Of a stretch of 47,628 nt of DNA, positions 20,701 through 29,456 are shown one piece after another (within the stretch, counting starts at the first letter, position 1; each line of letters opens with the position of its first letter). This DNA is from Pseudomonas sp. GM21 (GTDB lineage Bacteria; Pseudomonadota; Gammaproteobacteria; Pseudomonadales; Pseudomonadaceae), in assembly GCF_000282215.1 (NCBI RefSeq), contig NZ_AKJS01000076.1, positions 1-47,628 of the forward strand, given 5' to 3'. The notes under the pieces were generated by a model. The model saw only the letters and a list, made by a program, of their open reading frames with translations. It ran no database searches and was not told the DNA's origin. A program made the position numbers and the translations under genes.

Positions 20701-23700
20701 CCAGCGTCTGGAAAACCACTGCCGAATGAGGCAACCACGCGCTGGCCGCCTCATCAAACCTATAACCGCTTTCGCGATACGCTCGTTCCAGCCCGTCAAA
20801 AAACAACCCGACCTGTTTGACCTCCTCGGCAATGACCGCAAAACCCTGGGCGAGTGCTGCCGCACCGATTGCCAGGCCGCCCAGAATCACACCGGCACCA
20901 CCGAGTACTGCGGCCGCTGTACTCGCCCCTACCACGCCAGCACCAATCCCGGCTCCCGCCAGTAACACGCTGGCAGCATCGAATGCCAGCTGAGTACCGT
21001 ACTGCGCGCGCTCAACATCGTTTTCAGCCGTGGACAACTGGTAGATATCAAAACCTGTGTTAGCTAAACCTAAAACAGTACCCACACCTTCATTAGCGAC
21101 ATGCCCCAATGCTTCGGTCACCACCGGAGCACAGGTTTGCGCGATCACCTTCTCTTCAGCCAGCGCTTGTCGCACCAGTTTGACCAGCCCTACTACATCG
21201 ACCACATTGCCATGTACCAACTGTGCGTAGTTGACGTAAGCGTGCAACCGAACGGCCATCGTCAATGGTTTTCCAGCACCTTCTTGATTTCGCAACGCGT
21301 TCATCAACGCCTGGATGGTGAAACCCGCGTTCAAGGTATGAACGCTGCCGGCACCTGTCGGATCCAACTCATTGAGCGGTGCCCGGGGTTTTGTGGCCAG
21401 CGCAGAGAATTGCTCTGACAGATAGGTTTTGATGCGCAGGAAGCGCTGATCGTTGGTGATGACTTGCACCAGATGCTCAGGCTTCTGGGGATCGATCAGG
21501 CTCAAGCGATACTCGCCGACCGGGGTAACCTCCAGTGTCTCGAACAACGGGACAAGACCATGTGCCAGCTGATTTTTTTCCAGTAGTTCAGTGGTTGCCT
21601 CGCGTATCTGCTGGCTCCATCCATAGCTGTCGAGCCCCAGCAGACTGCTGCCCAGCCGCGGATTATTCATCAGCGACTCGCCGTGAGCACTCGCCAGGCG
21701 CTGCCGGACCACAGGCAATGACAGTTCCTTCAAGGGGCCGGGTTGCAGCAGCTCGGAGACACGAATCCCCGATGGCAACAACGTAGCGGACAGACGCGCA
21801 CCGTCCAGTTCGATCAGGTCAAACGTTGGCCGGGATGCCTCGCCATAAGCGGCGTACTGCCTGGCCATTTCATGTTGCAGGAAGAACTGCTCCAACGCCT
21901 CGCGAAAAAGCAGCGGTTGCTCAAACTCGAACACACCAAAGTTCGGATCATAGAAGTGGTAGAGGCCGCGCTCGCCGACAAAAGTTTTCGCCACCAGCAT
22001 CGAGTGGTTATTGGAGTTGAGCATCAAGGTACTGGTGGATGTCCTGGCTTCCAGTACCGCCACCACCTGCGCTACATCAGAGCGCGCAAGGGCGGTGCCC
22101 ATTTCGTTGAGCTGCACGCCGCGCATTTCTTCCACGGCGTGCAGAAAGGCCGCAGAGTCGTTTTCCTCATGGTCAATGACCCCGAGGTAGAAGCGTTCCC
22201 GCAGGGTATTGGCGGCGGCAGGGCCGTGTACCAACGCCGCGGCCATTGCCAGTGTCAGGGGATAACAGCGGCCACCCACCCGCTCGCCAGCCCCCTGCAG
22301 AAGCAGATCCTGCGGTACCAGTTTTGTCGTACCCGCATGGAAGCTGTCCAGAACAATGCTCACTCGCTCGACAACCCGGTCACGGAATTCAAGCTTGGCG
22401 ACCTGTTGGATGCGGGCGACGTGTTGCCCCCATTGACGCAACGTCAACGGCTGCGCGAGCGCATTGGCCTTGAGTTCCAGTGCATGCTCGGAGAATGCTG
22501 GCGGTTCGTCGGGCGCGCTGTTCATTCCTGCCAGGAAGGCCGGCGCATTGTGTTTGAAGAGCTGACGTTCAATGACCGCGTAACGCCCCGAAACACCCAG
22601 ATCGCGAAGGGTGTTGGCCAGGTTATCCAAATTGCTACTCACCGCCTCGAAGCTACGGTTATCCAGTGCTTTGGCCCCCAACAAAGCACCGAGCAACAGG
22701 CGCTGAGCGGGGCTCAATTGCGTCGTCAGGAACGAGCCGCTGGCGAATCCGGTCAAGATTTCATCGACCGATAAAAGCCGCGTCCTCGTATCGCTCAGCG
22801 AAGCAGGAGGCAGCGTTTTTGCGTCTTGGGCGAGGATCGATTGCCGGTCATCAAAGCTCAACGGCACGGCCTTTTCAAACGTCACCGTATCGCTGCGCTG
22901 TTCATTCATCGCTCGCAGAAACGGCTCACCGAGTTCATCGGCCAAGTGCTGCAACAGACCGGTCGACAACACATGGCGACCTTCGATGACCGGCCAGCCT
23001 TCCTCGAAATCAATGCTCTGGTACTTCAGCAGTTGCGTCATGTCACCCATGAAACGGTTTTTGAATGTCCCTTCTAGCCAGCGCTTTTGCTCACTGGCCA
23101 GCCATTGGGAGGTGTCACTCGTGTTTTCCTTCCAGGAGTGATCAAGTTCCTCCTCGGTCGCTCGGTTGACGGTCGCAATGGGGGCAATAGTGACGTCCTC
23201 TCGCCAGGCGTCAGCTGCCTGAGGGGTGAAGTGAATTCTGACGTAGGCTGCGATCGCATCACGCATCGCCGCAGGTCCGGTCAGGTAGATCGTCACTTCG
23301 CTCTGGGGGCGAATTCCATCGCTGTAATAGGTGGCTGCCGCTTCAATCAGAAAACCGAGCGACAGGTCTTCTTCCTCAGGCAGGTCGCGCAAGGGACCGA
23401 ATTTTTCCTCGACGACCTCCCGCGCAAGATCGATCATGGCCTCAACGTCGATCAAGGCAACCTTTCTCTGCATGGCCAACCGTGCCGTGGCATCGACAAT
23501 TTCATAGTTGAGCCTGAAACGTTCAATGACTGCGCTCAGCATTGCCGAGTCGGGATGCGCCATCAGGAAGGCATTACTCAAACTGCTTTGCTCGGCGACA
23601 GCTCGCAGTCCGGCCGGACGAACGAGGCGCTCGACGGGCGGGCGGAAAACGCTTTTCAACGCTGGACGACTTTTGGCAAAACGTTCCAGGGCCGGACGAT

Positions 23701-24826
23701 GCTCTTGGGGGATGACCTCAAAATAGTCGGTGTACTTGCTGCGAAGCGCCTGACGGCCCGGCATCCATTCGGGATTGTGATCAAGCAACAATTGCAGCAC
23801 GCCCAGGCGTGCATCAACGCCAAACTGGCTGATGTCCACCTCCCCCAGCACTTCCAGAAGTGGCGGCAGGTTATCGACATCCGCGTAACTTCCTCCTTCA
23901 GCCATCAAGGCCTCGACGCGTACAACATCGGAGGCGGCGGCAAAGTTGCCGCGCAGCCTGACTTCTCGGTCGTATATAGTCTGCAAGCGTAGCGGCGTAC
24001 CATTGCTCGCCAGATCACAAAGTTCCAGACTGCCCTCGGCCAGCGCCGAAAGGCTCTCGCTGTTTTTTACCTTCAAGGCTTTCAAGTGCGCTTCGTTCTG
24101 CCCATAAGCGCGGACCAGAAGATCAATTCGCGCATCGTCGGATTTTTCGCCGCGTTTTACCGCGTTGGTGATATGCGCGCTCATCTGCTGCTTGAGGACA
24201 ATGGCTCGCTCTTCGTACTTGTCACCCAGCTCAAACGCTGTTTTGCTAATCGCCCCACCGTTGATCATCGCATCAGCCTTCGCCGCCTCAACAATGATCC
24301 GGTTGGTTTCGTAGGCCAGCAACGCGTCGCTGTCGTACCAGAGTTTGAGGTTATAGCTTTCCCCCGCGAGGGCCTGTTTCCAGACATTGATGTAATCGCG
24401 CTGGATGTCCCCGACGCCACCGCCAAGCCATACAAAGTGCAGGTTTTTCGGCACTTCGGTGGCGGCGACCGTTAACTGTTCAACACTGCTGGACAAGCGC
24501 GTCTGAAAATCTTCAACGCGGTTGAGAATGTCCGTCAGGGTTGGTGGCTGACCTTCACCCGGTTCCGCCTGCACCGTCACTTCCGCGGAACGCCGGCGTC
24601 GCTTTGTGGGCTCTATAAAAGATCCAAGTGCCTGAAGCAGCAATCCAAGCGGCACCCGCATCCGTGGAAAATCGAGTTGGCCAATGCAACCGAAGTAATA
24701 CCGAAATACCGCGTCATATTCATCGGTCCCTTTATGTTCGTGCAGCGCCTGTTCAAGATCAGACAACTTGAACAAATCGATAAAACTTACATAACCGCCC
24801 GCACGACTTTTATCTCGCTCTTGCAT
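17735..24826 (-). CDS. Giant LifA/TcdB-like toxin (GT44, C58-like protease, pore region)
   Basis: This intact 2,363-residue protein is probably a toxin that glycosylates host proteins. ATG 24826 (MQERDKSRAGG) is chosen because AAGGA lies nine bases upstream; an earlier in-frame start lacks one. Order: helical N-terminus with a basic run K75-R79; GT44 domain with HFVWLGG (130-136), IQRDY (141-145), LWYDSDALL, ASD (298-300) and DxD at D316/D318; a papain-like module with C854 (GRCYPL), H941 (NHSMLVA) and D960 (FYDPNFG), spaced as in C58/YopT-type peptidases; a Gly/Ala-rich hydrophobic region (about 1275-1342) like the translocation domain of clostridial toxins; then about 900 beta-rich residues with no CROP repeats. 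No signal peptide and no C80 autoprotease are seen. The combination matches lymphostatin (LifA/Efa1). It is paralogous over its length to the frameshifted gene downstream. Substrate and host are unknown. Confidence 0.85.
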   Translation of the reverse strand: MQERDKSRAGGYVSFIDLFKLSDLEQALHEHKGTDEYDAVFRYYFGCIGQLDFPRMRVPLGLLLQALGSFIEPTKRRRRSAEVTVQAEPGEGQPPTLTDILNRVEDFQTRLSSSVEQLTVAATEVPKNLHFVWLGGGVGDIQRDYINVWKQALAGESYNLKLWYDSDALLAYETNRIIVEAAKADAMINGGAISKTAFELGDKYEERAIVLKQQMSAHITNAVKRGEKSDDARIDLLVRAYGQNEAHLKALKVKNSESLSALAEGSLELCDLASNGTPLRLQTIYDREVRLRGNFAAASDVVRVEALMAEGGSYADVDNLPPLLEVLGEVDISQFGVDARLGVLQLLLDHNPEWMPGRQALRSKYTDYFEVIPQEHRPALERFAKSRPALKSVFRPPVERLVRPAGLRAVAEQSSLSNAFLMAHPDSAMLSAVIERFRLNYEIVDATARLAMQRKVALIDVEAMIDLAREVVEEKFGPLRDLPEEEDLSLGFLIEAAATYYSDGIRPQSEVTIYLTGPAAMRDAIAAYVRIHFTPQAADAWREDVTIAPIATVNRATEEELDHSWKENTSDTSQWLASEQKRWLEGTFKNRFMGDMTQLLKYQSIDFEEGWPVIEGRHVLSTGLLQHLADELGEPFLRAMNEQRSDTVTFEKAVPLSFDDRQSILAQDAKTLPPASLSDTRTRLLSVDEILTGFASGSFLTTQLSPAQRLLLGALLGAKALDNRSFEAVSSNLDNLANTLRDLGVSGRYAVIERQLFKHNAPAFLAGMNSAPDEPPAFSEHALELKANALAQPLTLRQWGQHVARIQQVAKLEFRDRVVERVSIVLDSFHAGTTKLVPQDLLLQGAGERVGGRCYPLTLAMAAALVHGPAAANTLRERFYLGVIDHEENDSAAFLHAVEEMRGVQLNEMGTALARSDVAQVVAVLEARTSTSTLMLNSNNHSMLVAKTFVGERGLYHFYDPNFGVFEFEQPLLFREALEQFFLQHEMARQYAAYGEASRPTFDLIELDGARLSATLLPSGIRVSELLQPGPLKELSLPVVRQRLASAHGESLMNNPRLGSSLLGLDSYGWSQQIREATTELLEKNQLAHGLVPLFETLEVTPVGEYRLSLIDPQKPEHLVQVITNDQRFLRIKTYLSEQFSALATKPRAPLNELDPTGAGSVHTLNAGFTIQALMNALRNQEGAGKPLTMAVRLHAYVNYAQLVHGNVVDVVGLVKLVRQALAEEKVIAQTCAPVVTEALGHVANEGVGTVLGLANTGFDIYQLSTAENDVERAQYGTQLAFDAASVLLAGAGIGAGVVGASTAAAVLGGAGVILGGLAIGAAALAQGFAVIAEEVKQVGLFFDGLERAYRESGYRFDEAASAWLPHSAVVFQTLDLKARTLAFGSPELFPLRDHFGVPDFDADYERAIDIRRELGLPGRAAFAPVAGQTIVLPCTPKTVYGYEYKWLPFSTLRHDVGFDTARRLEKRKADGQRQFLFSFYSFPGDYIVYRLNPVYQPTVINVQLDAIARTLVVPALPKSWHDKITYKIEGAGANCSIVLSPGVRIELESPSQETSRWLLQASWAKQSDIRVESFGGLFIGAINVEMSGKGHHEVLIKIGKNQVFKVDFAKMALMLIEQDATPGMDAEVLHDHFKMLARAHRLGMPYTPVHQFPVPFEKPDEPRFTSAWYDSAVDRFLYFRDDELGEADDALLGAVVDGYAYFYDPRNYFVWQVDAVTGLLHRRYRLLLAEAADSLITYCKETAHGVITLVQKVTRKDQTVDEFVYQLHQDGLFLSSMTRDLDPVLDAVVSKSETLSDWAQVLGEHVLFSPAPANGVVTSVDWQPAVYVSICWKVDATLRDLAWIRSSDRLIICPTASRHRERGWPDSIKYLQELILVPPANNEGDAFVVYDKAAKRLSRQQRMNGTWSVERIEPAGLVNVVAIEEEYLALTDKGLFFNVTAEGRLQLGGLTDDWLKDRARWWLALDTVVSQYPVASFAIVGLTHLHGHLRLSAWYVNNRLLLSDLGRGGEVRLLSVTPDNIGAWLLELSTGEIYRQSFIDPAQLDSAFGQGSSLLQADAIPPPVREWAPWRFADVIAEGAGLRATTLEGINVELRYQESVLITGVDSQWVTVQTGPLQDGLKQLVENHRHAAFLSIEKPDNLQWYVSQTGRLIRVSKASITDDFELLGTQQQTNVLLHERKDGLLHTYPSMEQAGPVRYVQRNAEVLAIEGQMTVSDLLPLIPDDVNTLVLGLGQGAVTYRLSKAAWFRLESVIVDCRHSLGRSALIPGKLIWELDRPAKLLLSKVGEHLVMIDSDSGHSLIFRHVFATDPALRGEVFLAISGYPSFAMSSLVSVLIARNDTLNSVSLSELLPISKVEAVEA

Positions 24827-24925
24827 AAACACACTTCCTTGTAGAGTAACAATTGACGACCTTATCAACACATAAAATCAACACTAACCGAATTGATTTT
24901 CGGTCTCAAAAAATAAAACAGACAA

Positions 24926-24940
24926 TTGATTGCCAATCAA
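24926..24940. promoter_or_regulatory. 15-base palindrome, candidate operator for the toxin gene
   Basis: TTGATTG-C-CAATCAA is a perfect inverted repeat of two 7-base arms around one base, about 100 bases upstream of the toxin start in very AT-rich DNA. The size and symmetry are those of a dimeric regulator site. No regulator gene is adjacent. Confidence 0.4.
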
Positions 24941-24972
24941 ACATTCAGAAATGCAAGAACACCGAAAACAAC

Positions 24973-25001
24973 TAAATAAACGCCAGCCGTTAAAATATCA
25001 A
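24973..25001 (-). promoter_or_regulatory. Candidate promoter of the toxin gene
   Basis: On the minus strand TTGATA (25001-24996) is followed after 17 bases by TATTTA (24978-24973). The -35 matches 5 of 6 and the -10 3 of 6. It would place the palindrome at 24926-24940 downstream of the transcription start, in a leader of about 140 bases. Weak evidence in AT-rich sequence. Confidence 0.25.
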
Positions 25002-25067
25002 CTTACACCAGCACCTATAAAATACTGTTGCAAAAGTTTGATATTAATTAAATAGCAGCAAATATAA

Positions 25068-25090
25068 AGCGGCCTCATAATGAGGCCGCT
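25068..25090 (-). terminator. Terminator of the cobGHIJ operon
   Basis: AGCGGCCTCA (25068-25077), loop TAA, TGAGGCCGCT (25081-25090): a perfect 10-bp stem just after the cobJ stop. On the minus strand it is followed by TTTATATTT, a fair U-tract. Confidence 0.75.
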
Positions 25091-25095
25091 GACTA

Positions 25096-26799
25096 TCAGG
25101 AAGTTGGCTTGTCGCCATACCAGCGCGGCGTATACACCCACTTGCCACCCTCGGCACGCGGGAACACACAGGTGGTGCTGGAGCCGATCAACACCATGGT
25201 GCGCATGTCCACCTGATCCGGGGTCAACTGCCCCAGCGTGGTGACGCGCAAGGTCTGACCCGGGCGCCCAATGTCCCGCCCCAGCACCACGGGCGTTTCT
25301 GCGGTGCGGTGTTGCGCGACAATCTCCAGTGCCCGCCCCAACTGCCAGGGACGTGAACGCGAGATCGGGTTGTAGAACGCAAGCGCCAAGTCAGCCTGAG
25401 ACGCCAGATCCAGGCGTTTCTCGATGATTGCCCAAGGCTTGAGGTTGTCCGACAGGGACATCACGCAGAAGTCGTGCCCCAACGGCGCACCGGCCTGAGC
25501 GGCGGTTGCCAGGGAAGCAGAAACGCCCGGGAGAATCTCCAGATCAACGCTGTGCCACGTTGGCTCATTCGATTCGTGTAGCGCTTCAAGCACCGCCGCC
25601 GCCATGGCGAACACGCCGGGATCGCCGGACGATACGACCACCACCGAGCGCCCTTGGGCCGCCAGTTCGAACGCATGGCGAGCGCGCTGCATTTCCTCGC
25701 GATTGTCCGTGCAGTGCAGCACCTGATCGTCGCGGAACGGCCCGGCCATGCGCACGTAGGTTTCGTAGCCGAGTACATCATTGGCGCGCGCCAGTTCGGT
25801 CTTGACCGCTGGCACCATCAATTCGGCAGCGCCAGGGCCCAGGCCGATTACCGCCAGACGACCGCGCGGGCGACCGATTCGCGCAGGCTCCAGCGGTTCG
25901 CTGGCTACCGCGATGGCAATGTCCTTGTCAGTCGAAAGGATGGAGGCGTTCGGCAGCGCCTCACGGACCACCTCACCGGCTCCGCCGGCGGTCGACGCAA
26001 ATCGCAAAGGCACGCCCAACTCAAGCGCCGCTTCACGCAACGCCGCATTGGCCATGTGCTGATCACTGGCCAACAGGCAAGCCACCGATTGCACGGCGAT
26101 GTTCGCCTGATGCAGCGCCGCGCGAATTGAGTTCGGCAGATCCGCCACATCAGCATTCACCGCCACCAACACACTGCGCGGATAAATCATCAACTCATTG
26201 GCCGCTGGCGTGCGCGCGGCACTGCCGACGTGAATCGACAACTGCGCCTGCGGATCCTCCGGCAACTGGGCGTGCGCCAGCCACGGTGCAGCCCCTTCGA
26301 TCCGCACGCTGTGACCGGCGAGTAAATCCGAGACAAAGCGTTTACCCAACTCCAGATCACCGAGCGCATAACCACTCGGCGGGTTGAGCAAGCAGGTACC
26401 AAAACGCAACTCACCACTGGTAGTAATCGCCGCTGCGACCTCAAGACCGGCCGCAATCTCCCGAGCCATGACATTCACGCCACCCAGCCCGCCGAGCAGC
26501 GGCACCACGGCGCTGCCGTCTTCGGCCACGGCCAGTACCGGCGGCTCGGCGCCTTTCTCCAGCAACAACGGCGCCAGTGTGCGGATCACGATCCCGGCCG
26601 CGCACAAAGCGATGATCGGCGTGTCCTGTTGATAAAACTCACGCAAGGTTGCGCCGAACTCGTGATACACACGGTCTGCACCTTCAACCCGTTCAGCCAG
26701 GCCGTGGATCAACGCGCCGGGGTAGACCTGCTGAATCTTGCGTGCGGTCGCGAGGCTGCCGTTGCCCAGAATGACAATCGCCGGAACTGGACGGGCCAT
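25096..26799 (-). CDS. cobJ: CbiG-CobJ fusion: cobalamin biosynthesis protein / precorrin-3B C17-methyltransferase
   Basis: This 567-residue protein joins two corrin-pathway activities. Residues 1 to about 310 are CbiG-like (ILGNGSLATARK, LLGGLGGVNVMAREIA, CbiG/CobE C-terminal region with STAGGAGEV), linked to opening of the delta-lactone and loss of the C20 fragment. From about 313 (RLAVIGLGPGAAELMVPA) it is a tetrapyrrole methylase, CobJ, which methylates C17 and contracts the ring; VSSGDPGVFAM and LPGVSASLATAAQAG are the SAM-binding segments. ATG 26799 shares one base with the cobI stop (TGATG), and an in-frame GTG four codons upstream is less likely. It is last in the minus-strand operon. 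Confidence 0.9.
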   Translation of the reverse strand: MARPVPAIVILGNGSLATARKIQQVYPGALIHGLAERVEGADRVYHEFGATLREFYQQDTPIIALCAAGIVIRTLAPLLLEKGAEPPVLAVAEDGSAVVPLLGGLGGVNVMAREIAAGLEVAAAITTSGELRFGTCLLNPPSGYALGDLELGKRFVSDLLAGHSVRIEGAAPWLAHAQLPEDPQAQLSIHVGSAARTPAANELMIYPRSVLVAVNADVADLPNSIRAALHQANIAVQSVACLLASDQHMANAALREAALELGVPLRFASTAGGAGEVVREALPNASILSTDKDIAIAVASEPLEPARIGRPRGRLAVIGLGPGAAELMVPAVKTELARANDVLGYETYVRMAGPFRDDQVLHCTDNREEMQRARHAFELAAQGRSVVVVSSGDPGVFAMAAAVLEALHESNEPTWHSVDLEILPGVSASLATAAQAGAPLGHDFCVMSLSDNLKPWAIIEKRLDLASQADLALAFYNPISRSRPWQLGRALEIVAQHRTAETPVVLGRDIGRPGQTLRVTTLGQLTPDQVDMRTMVLIGSSTTCVFPRAEGGKWVYTPRWYGDKPTS

Positions 26800-27533
26800 C
26801 AGCCTTGCCACCTTTCACCGGGAACGATGATCAACGAGAAGTACGGCGAGGACATCGGCTCGACCTCATTGAGCGGGACGATTTTCTGGTTGGCCATGGT
26901 CGCGCGCTCGACGTACAGCGCACGTTCCGCCAGACCAAGTTCTTCCAGCACCTGACGGACCTTGGGGAAATTGCGCCCCAGCTTCATGATCACCGCCGCA
27001 TCCGCATCGGCCAGCCGACGCTTGAGGTCGTCATGAGGAAGCACGCCGGACAGCACCGACAAACTCTGATTGCGGTACACCAACGGCGCACCCAGCACCG
27101 AAGCGCCACCCAGCATCGAGCACACGCCCGGCACGACTTCGGCTTCATAGCGTTCGGCCAGACGATCATGCAGGTACATGTAAGAGCCGTAGAAAAACGG
27201 ATCGCCTTCGCAGATCACCGCCACATCACGACCCGCGTCCAGATGCGCGGCGAGTTCTTCGCCAGCCGCATCGTAGAAATCGCTGATCACTTGCTCATAG
27301 GAAAGCGGCGCCGGCAGTGCTTCGGTGGTCACCGGGTACACCAGCGGCAGCAGCGTTTGCGCGTCCTGCAAATGCGCTTCGATGATGCCGAAGGCGTTGC
27401 CCTTTTTGCCCTTGGCGACGAAGTACGCCACCACCGGCGATTCGCGCAACAGGCGCAGGGCTTTGACGGTTATCAGTTCCGGATCACCGGGGCCGACGCC
27501 CAGGCCGATCAAGCGTCCAGGTTGCTGCATCAT
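26799..27533 (-). CDS. cobI: Precorrin-2 C20-methyltransferase
   Basis: CobI is a 244-residue tetrapyrrole methylase that adds the C20 methyl group to precorrin-2. It shows the family start [20 protein letters not shown], the [15 protein letters not shown] motif and [19 protein letters not shown]. Its ATG overlaps the cobH stop by four bases (ATGA), and its stop overlaps the cobJ start, so the genes are translationally coupled. Confidence 0.95.
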   Translation of the reverse strand: MMQQPGRLIGLGVGPGDPELITVKALRLLRESPVVAYFVAKGKKGNAFGIIEAHLQDAQTLLPLVYPVTTEALPAPLSYEQVISDFYDAAGEELAAHLDAGRDVAVICEGDPFFYGSYMYLHDRLAERYEAEVVPGVCSMLGGASVLGAPLVYRNQSLSVLSGVLPHDDLKRRLADADAAVIMKLGRNFPKVRQVLEELGLAERALYVERATMANQKIVPLNEVEPMSSPYFSLIIVPGERWQG

Positions 27534-28156
27534 TCAATCTCCGTGGCGAGGGCATTAACAGCGGCGGCAGCCATGGCGCTACCACCCAGCCGGCCTTGCA
27601 TGATCACAAACGGCACACCGCGACTGTCGGCGGCGAGCGCGGCCTTGGATTCAGCGGCGCCGACGAAGCCCACAGGGAAGCCGAGGATCAGGGCCGGTTT
27701 CGGCGCACCGGCGTCGAGCATTTCCAGCAGATAAAACAGTGCGGTCGGCGCGTTGCCGATCACCACCACGCTGCCTTCCAGGTGCGGGCGCCACAGTTCC
27801 AGCGCGGCGGCGGAACGGGTGTTGCCCAACTCACGAGCCAGGTCCGGGACGCTGTCATCGCGCAGTGTGCAAATGACTTCGTTGTTGGCGGGCAAGCGCG
27901 TACGCGTGACGCCTTCGCTGACCATCCGCGCATCGCACAGAATCGGCGCACCGGCGGCCAGCGCCTCGCGCCCGGCCTTGCCCGCGCCTTCGGAAAACTG
28001 CAGGCCGTCGATGGCATCGACCATGCCGCAGGCGTGAATCACCCGCACCGCGAGTTTTTCCAGATCGGCGGGGATGCGCGCCAGGTTGGCCTCGGCGCGG
28101 ATGATCGCGAAGGAGTTGCGATAGATCTCCTGACCGTCGCGGATGTAATCAAGCAT
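27530..28156 (-). CDS. cobH: Precorrin-8X methylmutase
   Basis: CobH (208 residues) moves the methyl group from C11 to C12 to form hydrogenobyrinate. RVIHACGM places the catalytic histidine at H41. DARMVSEGV and the C-terminal [13 protein letters not shown] and [14 protein letters not shown] segments are conserved in the family. The ATG overlaps the end of cobG by eight bases and GGAG lies eight bases upstream. Confidence 0.95.
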   Translation of the reverse strand: MLDYIRDGQEIYRNSFAIIRAEANLARIPADLEKLAVRVIHACGMVDAIDGLQFSEGAGKAGREALAAGAPILCDARMVSEGVTRTRLPANNEVICTLRDDSVPDLARELGNTRSAAALELWRPHLEGSVVVIGNAPTALFYLLEMLDAGAPKPALILGFPVGFVGAAESKAALAADSRGVPFVIMQGRLGGSAMAAAAVNALATEIE

Positions 28157-29456
28157 CTAGGGAGCTCCGTGAACGGTCGTCGAGCAAGGCTGCGACCGCT
28201 TCAATAGTAAGATTGCGTGCGTGCAGCGCGCCGAAACCGGGCTGTGCTGCATCGCGAAAATAGAGGTCGTAGTGGCCGGCAGAAACCGCCAGCAAAGTGA
28301 TCGGCGCGATGTGCGCAGCGGCGCAAGAACGCGAGCAACCTGACAGGTGAACGTTCAGCGCAGGACCCTGACGTTGCAGCAGCGCCGCCAGATTCCGGGC
28401 ATCGCCCTTGGTGTCGGCCAAGCCTTTGCCACAACCGCTGGAGCCGGTGCAGGCGATCAGTTGTGCCAAGGCATCATCGGCCGAGCAGCGCAGGCCGAGT
28501 TGTTCGAGGCTGTGGATAACTTGAGCTGCATGGTCGGCTTGAACACCGGGCAGCAACAGGCTTTGCCAAGGTGTAAAACGCAGGCTGCCGTCGCCCTGCT
28601 GCCGCGCCAGTTGTGCGACACCCCGCAGCATCGAGGGATCGAGACGACCCAGCGGTGGCACTGCGCCGATGTACGCACGTTCGGCGTCACGTTGCGGATG
28701 GGCGCCGATGTGCAAGACATTCGAACCTGTCTTGCGCTGCCAGTCCTCTATGGCTATCAGCGGCACACGTTCGGCCAGTCGAGCGAGAAACCGGTCGAGC
28801 GAACTGTCGGCGAGCAGATGACGCATGCGCGTCTGGTCGGGCCGCGCCAACTCAAGAAACAACTCCAGTACGGCGACCACCAGCGCATGGCCTTGATCCA
28901 GCGACACCGAACCAGCGGGTATGTCTGTCGGACACCCGGCCAGACCGAAGGCCCAACGTTGTTCGCCGTCTCGCTCAACCGCTGAAAGCCACAGGTCGTG
29001 GGGATGTTCGAGCATTGCCAAACCTTCGCCGCCATCCAGTTGCACGGCAAATTTGGCGCTGAGGTCGTGCATGCGTGCATCGCATTGCAGCGTGGCGAGA
29101 ATCTGCCCGGCCAACGGGCGCGTGTCGAGCAGCCTCTGCCGGTCAATCCCGGCGCTCGGGCTGAGCATCAGGTTGCGCACATCATCACCAGCGACGCTGC
29201 TCGGGCCGAGCCCGGCCGCCATCAGGCTGTCGACCAATGCCCCGTGTTCGCTGCCGATCCCGCGAATTTGCAGGTTGGCGCGGTTGGTCGCCTCGATCAC
29301 GCCGCCGGCAAACCGTTCGGCCGCTTCCGCAACCGCTTCGGCCTGATCGGCACTGATCGCACCGCCATTCAACTTGATCCGACAGATACCACCATCCAGC
29401 GCCTGAACAATACGTAGCAACCCCGGGCAAGCCGAGGGGCGTAAGGCAGTGGACAT
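28149..29456 (-). CDS. cobG: Precorrin-3B synthase
   Basis: CobG is the oxygen-dependent enzyme that hydroxylates C20 and forms the gamma-lactone of precorrin-3B. The 435-residue protein belongs to the nitrite/sulfite reductase family, with iron-sulfur ligands C336-x5-C342 and C374-x3-C378 (ACTGSSGCGKG and LSGCSRSCA). ATG 29456 (MSTALRPSACPG) is chosen; an upstream in-frame start would add 30 Pro/Arg-rich residues that do not fit the family. It is first in the minus-strand operon, divergent from cobL. Its presence shows the aerobic branch of corrin synthesis. Confidence 0.92.
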   Translation of the reverse strand: MSTALRPSACPGLLRIVQALDGGICRIKLNGGAISADQAEAVAEAAERFAGGVIEATNRANLQIRGIGSEHGALVDSLMAAGLGPSSVAGDDVRNLMLSPSAGIDRQRLLDTRPLAGQILATLQCDARMHDLSAKFAVQLDGGEGLAMLEHPHDLWLSAVERDGEQRWAFGLAGCPTDIPAGSVSLDQGHALVVAVLELFLELARPDQTRMRHLLADSSLDRFLARLAERVPLIAIEDWQRKTGSNVLHIGAHPQRDAERAYIGAVPPLGRLDPSMLRGVAQLARQQGDGSLRFTPWQSLLLPGVQADHAAQVIHSLEQLGLRCSADDALAQLIACTGSSGCGKGLADTKGDARNLAALLQRQGPALNVHLSGCSRSCAAAHIAPITLLAVSAGHYDLYFRDAAQPGFGALHARNLTIEAVAALLDDRSRSSLDA

